From Acidobacteriota bacterium (lineage in GTDB: Bacteria > Acidobacteriota > Blastocatellia > Pyrinomonadales > Pyrinomonadaceae), in assembly GCA_016700175.1 (NCBI GenBank), contig CP065003.1:2924001-2988000 (forward strand): a DNA stretch of 64,000 nucleotides, in the 5' to 3' direction. The translations under genes and the position numbers were made by a program. Below the pieces are notes generated by a model. The model saw nothing but the letters and a program-made list of their open reading frames with translations. It had not been told where the DNA came from and ran no database searches. Below, one piece after another: positions 35,190-45,910 of the stretch (positions within the stretch are counted from its first letter, which is position 1; every line of letters begins with the position of its first letter).

Positions 35190-38100
35190 ATGCGAAAAAT
35201 GAAAGCGATAACAGCTGCTTTGTCTTGTTTTCTGTTGATCATCGCTGCTTCTCTTGATCTTGTCGAAAGCCGCGGATCCGCGCAGAAGGAAGATCCCAGG
35301 ACATTCCGGGAGCTTCGCCCGGTGTTCGTTCCGGCGTTCGCGAGCGGTGAATCGGACCCGGTCCGGGATCTGGCGCCCGCCGTTCCAGAATCCTGGAAGA
35401 AGAGCGGCAAGATGGGCCGCGCGGAACAACAGTCGCGAGAAGTTCCGAACAAGATCCCATACCGAAAACAGATCGAAAGCGCCGTTCCGGATGCCGACCG
35501 CCCGGTCGGTACATTTGCGGGAGCTCCTATGCCGGCTCCATCCGTCTCGTTCGAGGGCCTGAACTCCAACGACAACTTCGCCGCTTACGGATTCCGGATC
35601 GTCCCGCCGGACACCATAGGGGACGTCGGACCTTCGCACTACGTCCAGGCTGCAAACGCCTTGTTCAGGGTCTTCGACAAGTCCGGAAAACCGGTCACGC
35701 CTCCCTTGAAGATGTCCAGCCTGTTCGCCTCACTGGGCACGAACTGCTCGACACGCGACGACGGAGACCCGATCGTACTGCACGACCCGCTCGCCGACCG
35801 TTGGATCCTCAGCCAATTCTGCAAGGCATTCCCGCCGTTCCGGCAGATGATAGCCGTTTCGAAAACTTCCGATCCTGCAGGCGAATACTTCGTCTACGAG
35901 TTCGTGATGCCGAACGTGAAGCTGAACGATTATCCGAAGCTCGCGGTCTGGCCTGACGCGATCTATATGTCCACGGACGAGTTCTACGGAAGCGACTACG
36001 CCGGCACGGGGGTGTTCGCTTTCGATAGGGAAAAGATGTTGTCCGGCGATCCTTCCGCGGGCTACATATATTTCGATCTCGCATCGCCGACCACAATGAG
36101 GATCGGAGGCCTGCTTCCGGTCGATCTCGACGGCATCGTTCCGCCGCCTGCAGGTTCGCCGGGAATGTTCCTGGGATACACCGCCACGGAATACGGCGAT
36201 CCGTCGGACGCTGTGAGGCTGTTCGAGTTTGAGGCGGATTTTGCAGATCCGGCCGGATCGACGTTTTCCGAGGCCGCCGGATCTCCGTTCTCCGTGCCAC
36301 CGTTCGATCCGACGAGTAATCCGGGCCGCGACGACATTCCGCAGCCGGATCCGGGAGCAAAGCTCGATTCGCAAAGCGACCGGCTGATGTATCGCGCCGC
36401 ATACACGAACCGCTCGGTCGCTGATTCGATCGTCGTCAATCAGACTGTGCGCATTTCCGCGCCAGGCGAGCCTTACGCCGCCGGCGTTCGCGTGCATATA
36501 TTTGAAAGGCCGTCCGGCGGCGAATTCGCCGTTCGCGAATCCACCAATCTAGGAGATACCGACACGAGCAGGTTCATGGCCGCGGCGGCCCTCGACCGGG
36601 AAGGAAATCTCGCCGTCGGGTACAGCACTTCGAATGGCGAAAAACGGCCGGCGATCGTTTATTCGGGCAGGCTCGAAGGAGATCCACCCGGACAGTTCAG
36701 GCCGGAAGCGGCATTGATCGAAGGGGACGGCGTACAGACTGCGTTCGGATTCCGGTGGGGAGACTACACCGGGCTGAGCCCGGACCCTTCGGACGGCTGC
36801 ACGTTCTGGATCACAAACCAGTATTACTCCCTGGAAAGCCAGACCGAGAGCCCGTTCGGGTGGCTGACAAGGATCGGTTCATTCCGATTTCCGGAATGCG
36901 AACCTCTCGTGCCGGCTTTTCTTTCAGGTACGGTGACCGATTCCGGCACGGGCCTTCCGATCGACGGTGCGGTTGTTTCGATCGAACGCGGATTCCGAAG
37001 AACCAGCGACGCAGAAGGGGATTACGGGCCGTTCGCACTTCCCGCGGGAACTTACACTGCGACAGTAACCGCGCGGGGTTATCTCCCGGGTACTGCAGCG
37101 GTCGACGTATCATCAGGAGCGACCCTGAAAAGAGACTTCGCTCTCGAGCCGACGGCCGTCCTCGAAGATTCGCCTATCGGGATCGTATCGGAATCCTGTT
37201 CAACCAACGGCGCGGTTGAACCGGGCGAAAGTGTCACCGTCGCGATCCCGCTGCGAAACACCGGCGCGCGGGGAGTCTCCAACCTTGTCGTTTCGCTCTC
37301 GGAGGGCGGGGGCGTCGAAGAACCCTCGGGCCCGCAAGGCTACGGCTCGCTTCCCGCAGGAGGCGGGCCAGTCTCCAGGGAGTTTTCGTTCACAGCTTCT
37401 TCGGGACTGAAATGCGGTGCGGTCCTTAGACTGAACCTGAACCTTTCAGACAACGACCTGCCTCTTGGAACCGTGTCGATCGATCTGCGGGCGGGCAGGG
37501 AGAAGATCGCGTTTTCCGAGTATTTCGATTCGGTACAGTCTCAGGGACTTCCCGAAGGTTGGATCACGTCGGCCGAAGGAGCACAACTGGAATGGACGTC
37601 GAGTTCCCAGCGCGCCGATTCGGGCAGGTACTCGGCTTTCTCGCCTTCGCCACGACAGGTAGGATTGAACGAACTCGTTTCGCCGCCGATCGCGATCGGA
37701 ACTTCGGAGGCCGAACTCAGGTTCCGGAACTGGTACGAACTGGAGACGACGTTTTTGAGAAACCGGCTCTACGACGGTTCAGTCCTTGAGATCAGGATCG
37801 GCGCGGGCGACTGGCAGGACATTCTGGAGGCCGGCGGTTCTTTCCGTTCGGGAGGCTACGACCTTGGCCTTATCGATTCGTGTTGCCAGAATCCGCTCGG
37901 CGGGCGGCCCGGGTGGTCCGGCCGAAGCGGGATCGACCAGGAACCGGAGTTCATCGATTCGGTGGTGACTCTACCGCCGGCCGCTGCCGGAAGCGAGGTC
38001 CGGTTCAGGTGGCGAGTCGGAACCGACATCGGTTCATTTCGTGAAGGCCAGTATCTCGACGACATTACGGTTGCTGACGGCTATGTTTGCGACTGCGAAA

Positions 38101-38957
38101 AAGCCTTGAACGAATCCGCGCCTTTCGATTTTGACGGAGACGGCAAGACAGACGCTTCCGTCTTCGACGCGACTGATGAACCGTCAGAGCCAGATTTTCG
38201 GATCCGGCGATCGACAAACGGATCAGAAGCCGCGTATTTCTGGGGGAGCGCCGGGGACAGGCCCGTCAATGCCGACTATGACGGCGACGGCATCACCGAT
38301 CTCGCGGTCTTTCGACCTTCGAGCCGCGTCTGGTTCATTTTCAACAGTTCCGATTCGACGTTCCGCGCGGTGGAATTCGGCATTTCCGGCGACCTGGCCG
38401 CGGTTTCCGATCTTGACGGCGATTCGCTCGCCGATGTCGCTGTCTACAGATCGGACGAGGGAACCTGGTACTACCTGAAGAGCTCGGACGGATCGTTTGC
38501 CGCCGCCCAGTTCGGAGTGGACGGCGATCTCCCTGTGCCCGCCGATTACGACGGCGACGGGACCGACGACCTCGCGGTATTCAGGCCTTCGAACGGCGTC
38601 TGGTATGTGTTCGGAAGCTCCGACGGGTTCTTGGCCGTCCAGTTCGGCGTCGCCGGTGACAAGCCTGTTTCGGGAGATTTCGACGGCGACGGACGCGCCG
38701 ACCGCGTGGTCTTCAGGCCTGCGGATTCGATCTGGTACGTGCTGGGAAGCGAAGCGGGATTCTCCGCGTCGCAATTCGGGATCGCGACCGACAAGCCGCT
38801 GCAGGCGGACATAGACGGCGACGGCCGGCAGGACATAGGGGTCTACCGGCCGGAAAGCTCAATGTGGTTCTTCTTGAGAAGTTCTGATTCGGCGGTCGAG
38901 AGTTTCAGTTTCGGGACTGCCGGATCGACCGCGGTACCCGGGATCTTTGTCAGGTAA
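35190..38957 (+). CDS. Secreted protein with carboxypeptidase-like and FG-GAP repeat domains, 1255 aa
   Basis: A signal peptide (MKAITAALSCFLLIIAASL) is followed by an unrecognised N-terminal region (about 110-570) with DTIGDVGPSHYVQAANALFR and VLHDPLADRWILSQ, probably a beta-propeller. A carboxypeptidase regulatory-like beta-sandwich follows (about 572-655, SGTVTDSGTGLPIDGAVVS). Further beta domains lead to five or six FG-GAP repeats (about 975-1255, DYDGDGTDDLAVFRPSNGVW) that match those at 12550-13420. The upstream 90-aa gene ends 41 bases before. It is probably anchored or released at the cell surface; its substrate is unknown. Confidence 0.8.
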   Translation: MRKMKAITAALSCFLLIIAASLDLVESRGSAQKEDPRTFRELRPVFVPAFASGESDPVRDLAPAVPESWKKSGKMGRAEQQSREVPNKIPYRKQIESAVPDADRPVGTFAGAPMPAPSVSFEGLNSNDNFAAYGFRIVPPDTIGDVGPSHYVQAANALFRVFDKSGKPVTPPLKMSSLFASLGTNCSTRDDGDPIVLHDPLADRWILSQFCKAFPPFRQMIAVSKTSDPAGEYFVYEFVMPNVKLNDYPKLAVWPDAIYMSTDEFYGSDYAGTGVFAFDREKMLSGDPSAGYIYFDLASPTTMRIGGLLPVDLDGIVPPPAGSPGMFLGYTATEYGDPSDAVRLFEFEADFADPAGSTFSEAAGSPFSVPPFDPTSNPGRDDIPQPDPGAKLDSQSDRLMYRAAYTNRSVADSIVVNQTVRISAPGEPYAAGVRVHIFERPSGGEFAVRESTNLGDTDTSRFMAAAALDREGNLAVGYSTSNGEKRPAIVYSGRLEGDPPGQFRPEAALIEGDGVQTAFGFRWGDYTGLSPDPSDGCTFWITNQYYSLESQTESPFGWLTRIGSFRFPECEPLVPAFLSGTVTDSGTGLPIDGAVVSIERGFRRTSDAEGDYGPFALPAGTYTATVTARGYLPGTAAVDVSSGATLKRDFALEPTAVLEDSPIGIVSESCSTNGAVEPGESVTVAIPLRNTGARGVSNLVVSLSEGGGVEEPSGPQGYGSLPAGGGPVSREFSFTASSGLKCGAVLRLNLNLSDNDLPLGTVSIDLRAGREKIAFSEYFDSVQSQGLPEGWITSAEGAQLEWTSSSQRADSGRYSAFSPSPRQVGLNELVSPPIAIGTSEAELRFRNWYELETTFLRNRLYDGSVLEIRIGAGDWQDILEAGGSFRSGGYDLGLIDSCCQNPLGGRPGWSGRSGIDQEPEFIDSVVTLPPAAAGSEVRFRWRVGTDIGSFREGQYLDDITVADGYVCDCEKALNESAPFDFDGDGKTDASVFDATDEPSEPDFRIRRSTNGSEAAYFWGSAGDRPVNADYDGDGITDLAVFRPSSRVWFIFNSSDSTFRAVEFGISGDLAAVSDLDGDSLADVAVYRSDEGTWYYLKSSDGSFAAAQFGVDGDLPVPADYDGDGTDDLAVFRPSNGVWYVFGSSDGFLAVQFGVAGDKPVSGDFDGDGRADRVVFRPADSIWYVLGSEAGFSASQFGIATDKPLQADIDGDGRQDIGVYRPESSMWFFLRSSDSAVESFSFGTAGSTAVPGIFVR

Positions 38958-38966
38958 ACTCGCGGG

Positions 38967-39185
38967 TTACTTTTCCCGGTTCTTGTAGGCGATCACGGCT
39001 TCTGCCGCTCCCGCGTGCATTATCTCCGGTTTGTGATACTTCCAGTAGTGTTCGAATTCCTCTTCTGACTTGTCTTTCATATCCCCACGCAGCTTGTCTT
39101 TAAGGAAGTTCTCGCACCATTCCCGCATCTCCGGATCGCGGTTCAACGCGGTCCTCGCTCCGTGCATCAGATTGTCTCGTTCCAT
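38967..39185 (-). CDS. Hypothetical protein, 72 aa
   Basis: The charged, soluble product (MERDNLMHGARTALNRDPE ... AEAVIAYKNREK) is not recognised. The frame runs on into the insertion sequence, but the ATG at 39185 has GGAG 10 bases before it and lies in the original host sequence, so it is the true start. The IS element ends about 28 bases upstream, so its original promoter was cut off. Confidence 0.6.
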   Translation of the reverse strand: MERDNLMHGARTALNRDPEMREWCENFLKDKLRGDMKDKSEEEFEHYWKYHKPEIMHAGAAEAVIAYKNREK

Positions 39186-39205
39186 TGGTTCAACTCCATA
39201 TGTTA

Positions 39206-39957
39206 ATGTTCTTGGGTCATGACTAGTTAACTCAGAAATCTTTGACAATTTTCAAGAGTATTGGGTACAGGTTCTGCTTTCTATAATTGAACCTAAACTC
39301 ACACTCTTTCAGGTGCAAGTAAAAGGTCTCTGGACGCATGCCGCGGAACTTTGCGAGACGGACTTTGGCCAGTCCCCAGAAGCCCTCGATCCCGTTTATG
39401 TGGCTTGAGCCGACAACGAACTCATCGCGGTTGTGATAGACCCGATAGTGCTTCTGGTAGCCCATGTCGACGATCGAATCGTAGGTCCTCATGCCATCGG
39501 TATGGACCGTTGAATCGAGTGTCACCTTGCCCCTGATAATGGCGAAAAGCGTCTGTTTGGAGCAGTTAGGGACGATCTCGGTATAGACCGAACCGTTCCG
39601 TTTGTAGATCCCGAAGACGAGGGTCTTGCGGGCAGCTCCGCGGCCATGCTTTCCAGGGATCCGCTTTGGGCCGAAGTAGCATTCGTCGAGTTCGACCTCT
39701 CCTGAGAAGGGAGACTCGCTCTTGCAGAAAGCCGCTATCGCCTCGCGGATCAGTTTCAAATACCGGTTGACCGTATTGCGGTTCAGCCTGGTCAAAGCAG
39801 CGATCTGAGTAGCGGTCAGATCAACGGCAAAAAGCCTAAGAATCTCGCGAATTTTCCGGTCAGAAATTCGTGCACGCTTGAATCGCTTGTAATTGCTACT
39901 CATGACTGAAGTTAACTACTCTAGCAGATTAGTTAACTAGTCATGACCCATGTTCTT
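39206..39957. mobile_element. IS1595-family insertion sequence with 8-bp target duplication
   Basis: Inverted ends (GGGTCATGACTAGTTAACT at 39214 and AGTTAACTAGTCATGACCC ending 39949) bound a 736-bp element. ATGTTCTT is duplicated at both sides (39206-39213 and 39950-39957). Both the 8-bp duplication and the transposase fit IS1595 (ISSod11/IS1016-like). The intact ends and target duplication indicate recent insertion. Confidence 0.93.
39232..39903 (-). CDS. IS1595-family transposase, 223 aa
   Basis: A DDE transposase of the ISXO2/IS1016 type. An N-terminal helix-turn-helix (about 15-55, TATQIAALTRLNRNTVNRYL) precedes the catalytic domain with GEVELDECYFG (first D), HTDGMRTY (second D) and NGIEGFWGLAKVRLAKFRG (near the final E). 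The frame has no stops and fills the element between its inverted ends, so it appears intact. Confidence 0.92.
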   Translation of the reverse strand: MSSNYKRFKRARISDRKIREILRLFAVDLTATQIAALTRLNRNTVNRYLKLIREAIAAFCKSESPFSGEVELDECYFGPKRIPGKHGRGAARKTLVFGIYKRNGSVYTEIVPNCSKQTLFAIIRGKVTLDSTVHTDGMRTYDSIVDMGYQKHYRVYHNRDEFVVGSSHINGIEGFWGLAKVRLAKFRGMRPETFYLHLKECEFRFNYRKQNLYPILLKIVKDF

Positions 39958-40023
39958 TAATGGTCATTCTCGCAGGAACTGCGGGATTACCGAAATCCAT
40001 CGTCCACACCGGGAGTACCTTTC

Positions 40024-41535
<1,512 letters not shown>

Positions 41536-41564
41536 TCAGGAAAAGAATACCGAGGGTTATTTCT

Positions 41565-42944
41565 ATGCGTTTTCGAGCAATCATTGTGAATTCATTCAGC
41601 GTTCTGCCCCGTGTGTCGCGGGCGCTGCTTCCGCTTTTCCTGGTAACGGCCGTCTTTTCGCAGGCGAGCTCGGGTAACCTCGAAGAACAGGCGGCACTGG
41701 TCACCGAGTTCGAAGTGAACGGACTAAAGGTGCTGGTTAAGAAGCGGCCTTCGGCGGCAACGGTGGCGGCCGGCCTCTTTATCCGAGGCGGTGCGAGGAA
41801 CGTAACGGCCGAGAATGCCGGAATCGAGAGCCTTATGCTCGAGACCGCTGTAGAGGGAAGCGCGAACTTTCCGCGGGAAGAACTGAGAAAACGGCTCGCG
41901 AACACGGGCACCGAGATCGGTGCCGGGATCAACAGCGACTACAGCGTACTGAGCATGGGCTCAACGCGCGAGCATTTCCAGGAATCGTGGCGTATCTTCG
42001 CCGACATAGCGATGAACCCGAAGTTCGATCCCGCCGACCTCGAGCGTGTCCGCGAGAGGATCCTGACCGGGCTGCGGGAGGCTGAAACCGACAACGACAA
42101 CTTCCTTGAGATCCTCCAGGAGAGGATCGTCTACCGAGGACATCCGTACTCCACCGATGTTCGGGGGACTTTGCAGACGATCCCGAAATTCCAGGTTAAA
42201 GATCTTCGGGGCTTTCATGGCCAGGTGATGCAGACCTCCAGGCTCCTCCTTGTGGTCGTGGGAGACGTGGATGCTGAGGAATTCAGGGGATGGGTCGAGC
42301 GCAGTCTCGGGAACCTGCCGAAAGGCGGGTACGATCCGGCCGCGGTTCCGGAGATCAAGATCGAAAAACCTGCGCTCGACATCACGAGGCGACAGCTTCC
42401 GACGAACTACGTCCAGGGCGTATTCAATGCTCCGGGGCTCGGGCATCAGGACTATTACCCGATGAAGATCGCCGTTGCGATTCTCCAGGCCCAGGTCTTT
42501 CAGGAAGTGCGCGTCGAACGTCAACTCTCTTATGCTCCTAACGCGGAACTGAACACGAATGCCGCGAACACGGGTTTCATTTATGTAACGACGGTGAATC
42601 CCAATGAAGCGGTAGGCGTAATGCTTGACGAGATGGAGACGCTGAAAAACAGGCTTGTGAATGAGCGGTTCCTGTCCGGTATCTCGGGACACTTTCTGAC
42701 GCTTCACTACATCGACCAGGAAACGAACGCTGCGCAGGCAAGAGAACTGGCGAAGTATGAACTGATCGGCGGGGGATGGCGCAACGCTTTTTTGTTTCTG
42801 GACAAGATCAAGGCTGTAAGGCCGGAACAGATACAGGCTGTCGCGCGAAAGTACTTCCGCAACATTCACTTTATCGTGATCGGAGATCCGGCGATCATCG
42901 ACCGCTCGGTATTCGTCGGACAGACCGACGCAGCGGGAAACTGA
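41565..42944 (+). CDS. M16 peptidase-like, inactive partner subunit
   Basis: Same fold as the preceding gene (EFEVNGLKVLVKKRPSAATV; late part LPTNYVQGVFNAPGLGH), but where HxxEH should be the sequence reads ENAGIESLMLETAV, so it cannot bind the catalytic zinc. It is therefore the non-catalytic half of an M16B pair. A GTG at 41532 overlaps the upstream stop, giving an alternative start; I chose the ATG at 41565 because GAGG lies before it and a signal peptide follows. Confidence 0.88.
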   Translation: MRFRAIIVNSFSVLPRVSRALLPLFLVTAVFSQASSGNLEEQAALVTEFEVNGLKVLVKKRPSAATVAAGLFIRGGARNVTAENAGIESLMLETAVEGSANFPREELRKRLANTGTEIGAGINSDYSVLSMGSTREHFQESWRIFADIAMNPKFDPADLERVRERILTGLREAETDNDNFLEILQERIVYRGHPYSTDVRGTLQTIPKFQVKDLRGFHGQVMQTSRLLLVVVGDVDAEEFRGWVERSLGNLPKGGYDPAAVPEIKIEKPALDITRRQLPTNYVQGVFNAPGLGHQDYYPMKIAVAILQAQVFQEVRVERQLSYAPNAELNTNAANTGFIYVTTVNPNEAVGVMLDEMETLKNRLVNERFLSGISGHFLTLHYIDQETNAAQARELAKYELIGGGWRNAFLFLDKIKAVRPEQIQAVARKYFRNIHFIVIGDPAIIDRSVFVGQTDAAGN

Positions 42945-42959
42945 GGACCATCCCTGTAG

Positions 42960-43000
42960 AGAAAAAAAGAGGCAGGCTCTTTCGGGCCTGCCTTTTTCTA
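42960..43000. terminator. Bidirectional terminator between the M16 pair and the FecR gene
   Basis: AGGCAGGC pairs with GCCTGCCT across a short loop, with A-rich sequence to the left and T-rich to the right. It serves both convergent genes. Confidence 0.85.
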
Positions 43001-43001
43001 T

Positions 43002-44996
43002 TTAGTTTCCGGACTTTTCATTCGCCGGAGGTTTCGCGGGCGGTTTGCTCTCGCGCCTTTGGTTGTTCTTCACCGGAGGTGATTTCGCGGGAGGCGGCGA
43101 GGGTTTCTTGGCCGGCGGTGGCGACGGCTTCCTCGTTTCGGTCCTCGGAGGAGGCGTCCTTGCCGGTGGATCGGGCCGGCGGGTCTCTGTCCGCCTCGGC
43201 GCCGGATTGTTCAACGGCGGCGAAGGCTTCCGTTCCACCGGAGTGGGCCTTGGCGTCGGCCTGTAAACGGGCGGAGTGGGTTCGCTTTTCGCGGGAGGCG
43301 ACTTTCTCTCGACCTTCGTTTCAGGAGCGTTCGTTCGGTTGAGAGGCGGAACGACTACCTTTCGGTCCGTGTTCTCCTTTTGGCCGTTTCCTGTCCGGTC
43401 GAAAACGCCGGTTCTGGGTTCGGTCTTCGAACCCGGTTCCGGAGTTGTGACCCTTGGAACTGTCGTCAGCGGAGGCCTGTTCCCATAGATCTTCTGCTGT
43501 TTCAGCTTCGCGTCAAGCGACTGTCCGGCAGTCCTGTTAGCCGCTCCGATCCTGGCAGTGCCGTTCTGGACAGGTGACTTCCTTTCGGAGATGACTATGT
43601 CCGGGCTCTTCTTGCCGAGGATCTCGGAGCGGCTCGGGATCAACGGCGGCGAATCGTTCACGACCGGCTTCTTGCTGAGGATCTCTCTCGAGATAGTCGG
43701 AGGAGCCGTATCGAATCGTCCTTTTCCTCTTCCGAACTCCTCCTTGCTGGTTGAAACCACCGCGTTCGCAGGAACTCTCTGGAGGGGCGGAAGCTGGTTT
43801 CTCTGGGCCCTGGCCACGTTCAGCGGATCTGGAGTCGTGGGCTGATTCACGGGCTGATTCGTGTTTCTGTTTCGCCTGTGATCACGCCAGTAGCGTCGAT
43901 ACCGACGGTTGTAGTCGTAGTACGAATAATTGTAGGGAAGCGGATACCAGCAGATTCGTCCGCCGTAAGTGCCCAGATACACGATCGCCGGTCGCCACCA
44001 GCTTGTACGGCGGTAGTAGGGATTGTATCCGTATGGGGTCCAGTACCATCTGCCGCCGAGATAGATCCACCGGCCGTAGTGATATGTAGCCCAACCCCAG
44101 GGTTCGTCGTTGACCCAGGTCCATCCGTAATAAGGAAGCCAGCGCCAAGTGCCGTATCTGTACGGGGACCAGTTCGAGTACATCGAGATCGAGCTGCCGT
44201 ATGGGCTCCACAAGTAACCGTAATCGTCGTGACGCTGCCACGAGCCGTAGTCGTTGAGATCGTCCGCTCCGTAAAGTCCGTCGTCGTAAATGTCGCCGTA
44301 GTGGGCGTCCTTCAGGCTCTCGATGATGTATTCGTCGCGGCTCTCCGACCAGTCATCGAAGGCGTCCCTGTAGCCGCTGTTGCGGGCGACTGACCAACGT
44401 CCTGCATAAGAGCCCTCTAGTTCCATTGAAGCGGACTGGTCGTTCTTAAGGGTGAATCCCGAATCGAGTGAATAGACCCTCGCTGTTCCTCCGTCCCAAA
44501 CCGCGACCTTCACCGTCCGATCGTATTCATTCCCAGCGTCGACCCTGTACTTGCCGGCTTCCGCGATCGCGACCGTTGTTCTTGGCGCATCGATCTCGAA
44601 ATAGCCCTGAGAAGGATCAAACTCGTAAACGCTCACGAGGAGCTTTCCTTCGCTAAGACTTACCGCGGCTCCTTCGTCACCGAGGCTCACGAGCTTGATT
44701 GCGGAATTTTCATCAAGGCGCAGATAGGTCTCGTTGTCGAACTGGATCTCAAGCCTCGTGTCACGCCCGGTCCGGATCTCGTCGCCTTCTACAAGCGGCA
44801 GGTTCATCACAGCGGATTCCCATTCTTCGCTGTCAACGCGCCTGACCTCGGCCTTGCCGTCCAGGAATTTGATCCTGGCCACGGTCGCCTCTACTTCGGG
44901 AAACTCGTCGTCATAGTCATAGAACGCTGCAACAGGAATGGCGAGAAGCAGGGCGTAGAGAATGACCGCAAAGAGTTTTGTGTTTCTTGAATGCAT
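43002..44996 (-). CDS. FecR-domain protein with Trp/Tyr-rich and proline-rich parts
   Basis: A signal peptide (KLFAVILYALLLAIPVAAF) leads to a FecR-like domain (about 45-150, VARIKFLDGKAEVRR ... PRTTVAIAEAGKYRV). A Trp/Tyr-rich stretch follows (about 250-370, YGTWRWLPYYGWTWVNDEPW), resembling the DUF6600 module. The last 280 residues are low-complexity Pro/Lys/Arg/Thr (PTPRPTPVERKPSPP). No membrane span is present after the signal, so it is periplasmic or surface-exposed. The FecR module usually senses a signal together with an ECF sigma factor, but no sigma factor or TonB receptor lies nearby here. Role unknown. Confidence 0.78.
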   Translation of the reverse strand: MHSRNTKLFAVILYALLLAIPVAAFYDYDDEFPEVEATVARIKFLDGKAEVRRVDSEEWESAVMNLPLVEGDEIRTGRDTRLEIQFDNETYLRLDENSAIKLVSLGDEGAAVSLSEGKLLVSVYEFDPSQGYFEIDAPRTTVAIAEAGKYRVDAGNEYDRTVKVAVWDGGTARVYSLDSGFTLKNDQSASMELEGSYAGRWSVARNSGYRDAFDDWSESRDEYIIESLKDAHYGDIYDDGLYGADDLNDYGSWQRHDDYGYLWSPYGSSISMYSNWSPYRYGTWRWLPYYGWTWVNDEPWGWATYHYGRWIYLGGRWYWTPYGYNPYYRRTSWWRPAIVYLGTYGGRICWYPLPYNYSYYDYNRRYRRYWRDHRRNRNTNQPVNQPTTPDPLNVARAQRNQLPPLQRVPANAVVSTSKEEFGRGKGRFDTAPPTISREILSKKPVVNDSPPLIPSRSEILGKKSPDIVISERKSPVQNGTARIGAANRTAGQSLDAKLKQQKIYGNRPPLTTVPRVTTPEPGSKTEPRTGVFDRTGNGQKENTDRKVVVPPLNRTNAPETKVERKSPPAKSEPTPPVYRPTPRPTPVERKPSPPLNNPAPRRTETRRPDPPARTPPPRTETRKPSPPPAKKPSPPPAKSPPVKNNQRRESKPPAKPPANEKSGN

Positions 44997-45217
44997 AATG
45001 ACTTCTCCTCAATTCGGTCGCTACCTATTGCCGGGAAGAGCGGAAGCAAGCAAATAAGTACGCTTTTTATTGTATATCACAGCAATTTGCATACCTTCGG
45101 ACACGTCGAAGGGGATCCCCGTGGTGACGGGAATTATCTGAGATTGAAGGACTTAGATTTCGCCCGATATCGTGGACCAAAGAGAATTTCGGGAACGATA
45201 TCGTATGCGAAGGAAGG

Positions 45218-45583
45218 CTAACTGAAGAAAATGAAGACCGATTTGGACCAGGTCGCGATGTCGTGGATCGTCTCTCCGCTTACAACGCCGGCGGCAGACA
45301 AACCGGTCAGGAAGTGGACCCCCATCACACCGGTGTACAAGACGAGAGCGATCGTAAGCCCGGCTCGGGCGAGACGAAACTCCTGCCAGTTCCAGAATGA
45401 GTATGCGGCCACGACTCCCACCGCTATTTTCACAAGAATGAAAGGGAGATTGCCAAGTTCGAGGAGGGTCGCCATCAGGCGGTTTCCTTCAGTGGCGTAA
45501 CCATGGCGGACCCAGTAAACGGTAAGGATTGCGTCTAGCAAATTCAGGATGAAGAGTAGAACCGCTTGCTGATACAGTGACAT
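45218..45583 (-). CDS. DUF5658 family membrane protein, 121 aa
   Basis: Four hydrophobic segments (QQAVLLFILNLLDAILTVYW ...), the first containing Asn-Leu-Leu-Asp as in DUF5658 proteins. The product is an inner-membrane protein of unknown function. The frame opens much further upstream (45823), but that region contains hairpins and is probably untranslated leader. The ATG at 45583 gives a compact membrane protein. Confidence 0.65.
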   Translation of the reverse strand: MSLYQQAVLLFILNLLDAILTVYWVRHGYATEGNRLMATLLELGNLPFILVKIAVGVVAAYSFWNWQEFRLARAGLTIALVLYTGVMGVHFLTGLSAAGVVSGETIHDIATWSKSVFIFFS

Positions 45584-45910
45584 TAAGTTCGCCCGCCCCG
45601 CAGAGTCGTGCGCCAAAAAGCACACCTTTGATCGATTTGCCCCCGGCGGCGTACTGGCTCGCAGCCGGGGGCCGATCGTGAATCGAGAAAATGAATTGTC
45701 GTTGTTGCACAGACTATACTTCGAATCGTGGCGCCGTTTCAATAAATCTCTTTGATTCTTCGGGAAACGCATTCCGAGTGATATCCTCAAACCGTTCGGG
45801 CACTTTCCCGGTGAAGGCGACAACGAACCGCACGCCCGGAGACTTCATCTGGGCAACCGGATTCGATCGGCGGAGGGAGAATCGAGATTGGCAAGCATAG
45901 GAAGGTTACG
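45584..45910. other. Intergenic region with GC-rich hairpins upstream of the DUF5658 gene
   Basis: On the minus strand, a 9-bp stem GCCCCCGGC/GCCGGGGGC (45654-45690) is followed by AAATCGATCAAAGG and a second hairpin GTGTGC/GCGCAC (45610-45635). They lie 20-110 bases before the DUF5658 start. Neither has a T run, so a terminator is unlikely. This could be a structured leader RNA, of a class I cannot name. The rest of the stretch should hold the LysM gene's promoter. Confidence 0.4.

Noticed and set aside
34755..35639. Minus-strand frame covering the UPF0016 gene and the start of the 35190 gene
   Set aside because: It runs antisense through two well-supported plus-strand genes and has no recognised domain.
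45600..45720. Cyclic-di-GMP (GEMM-I) riboswitch
   Set aside because: GGGGCAAA and CAAAGG are present, but the hairpin that should sit between them is missing, and the remaining order of elements does not fit.
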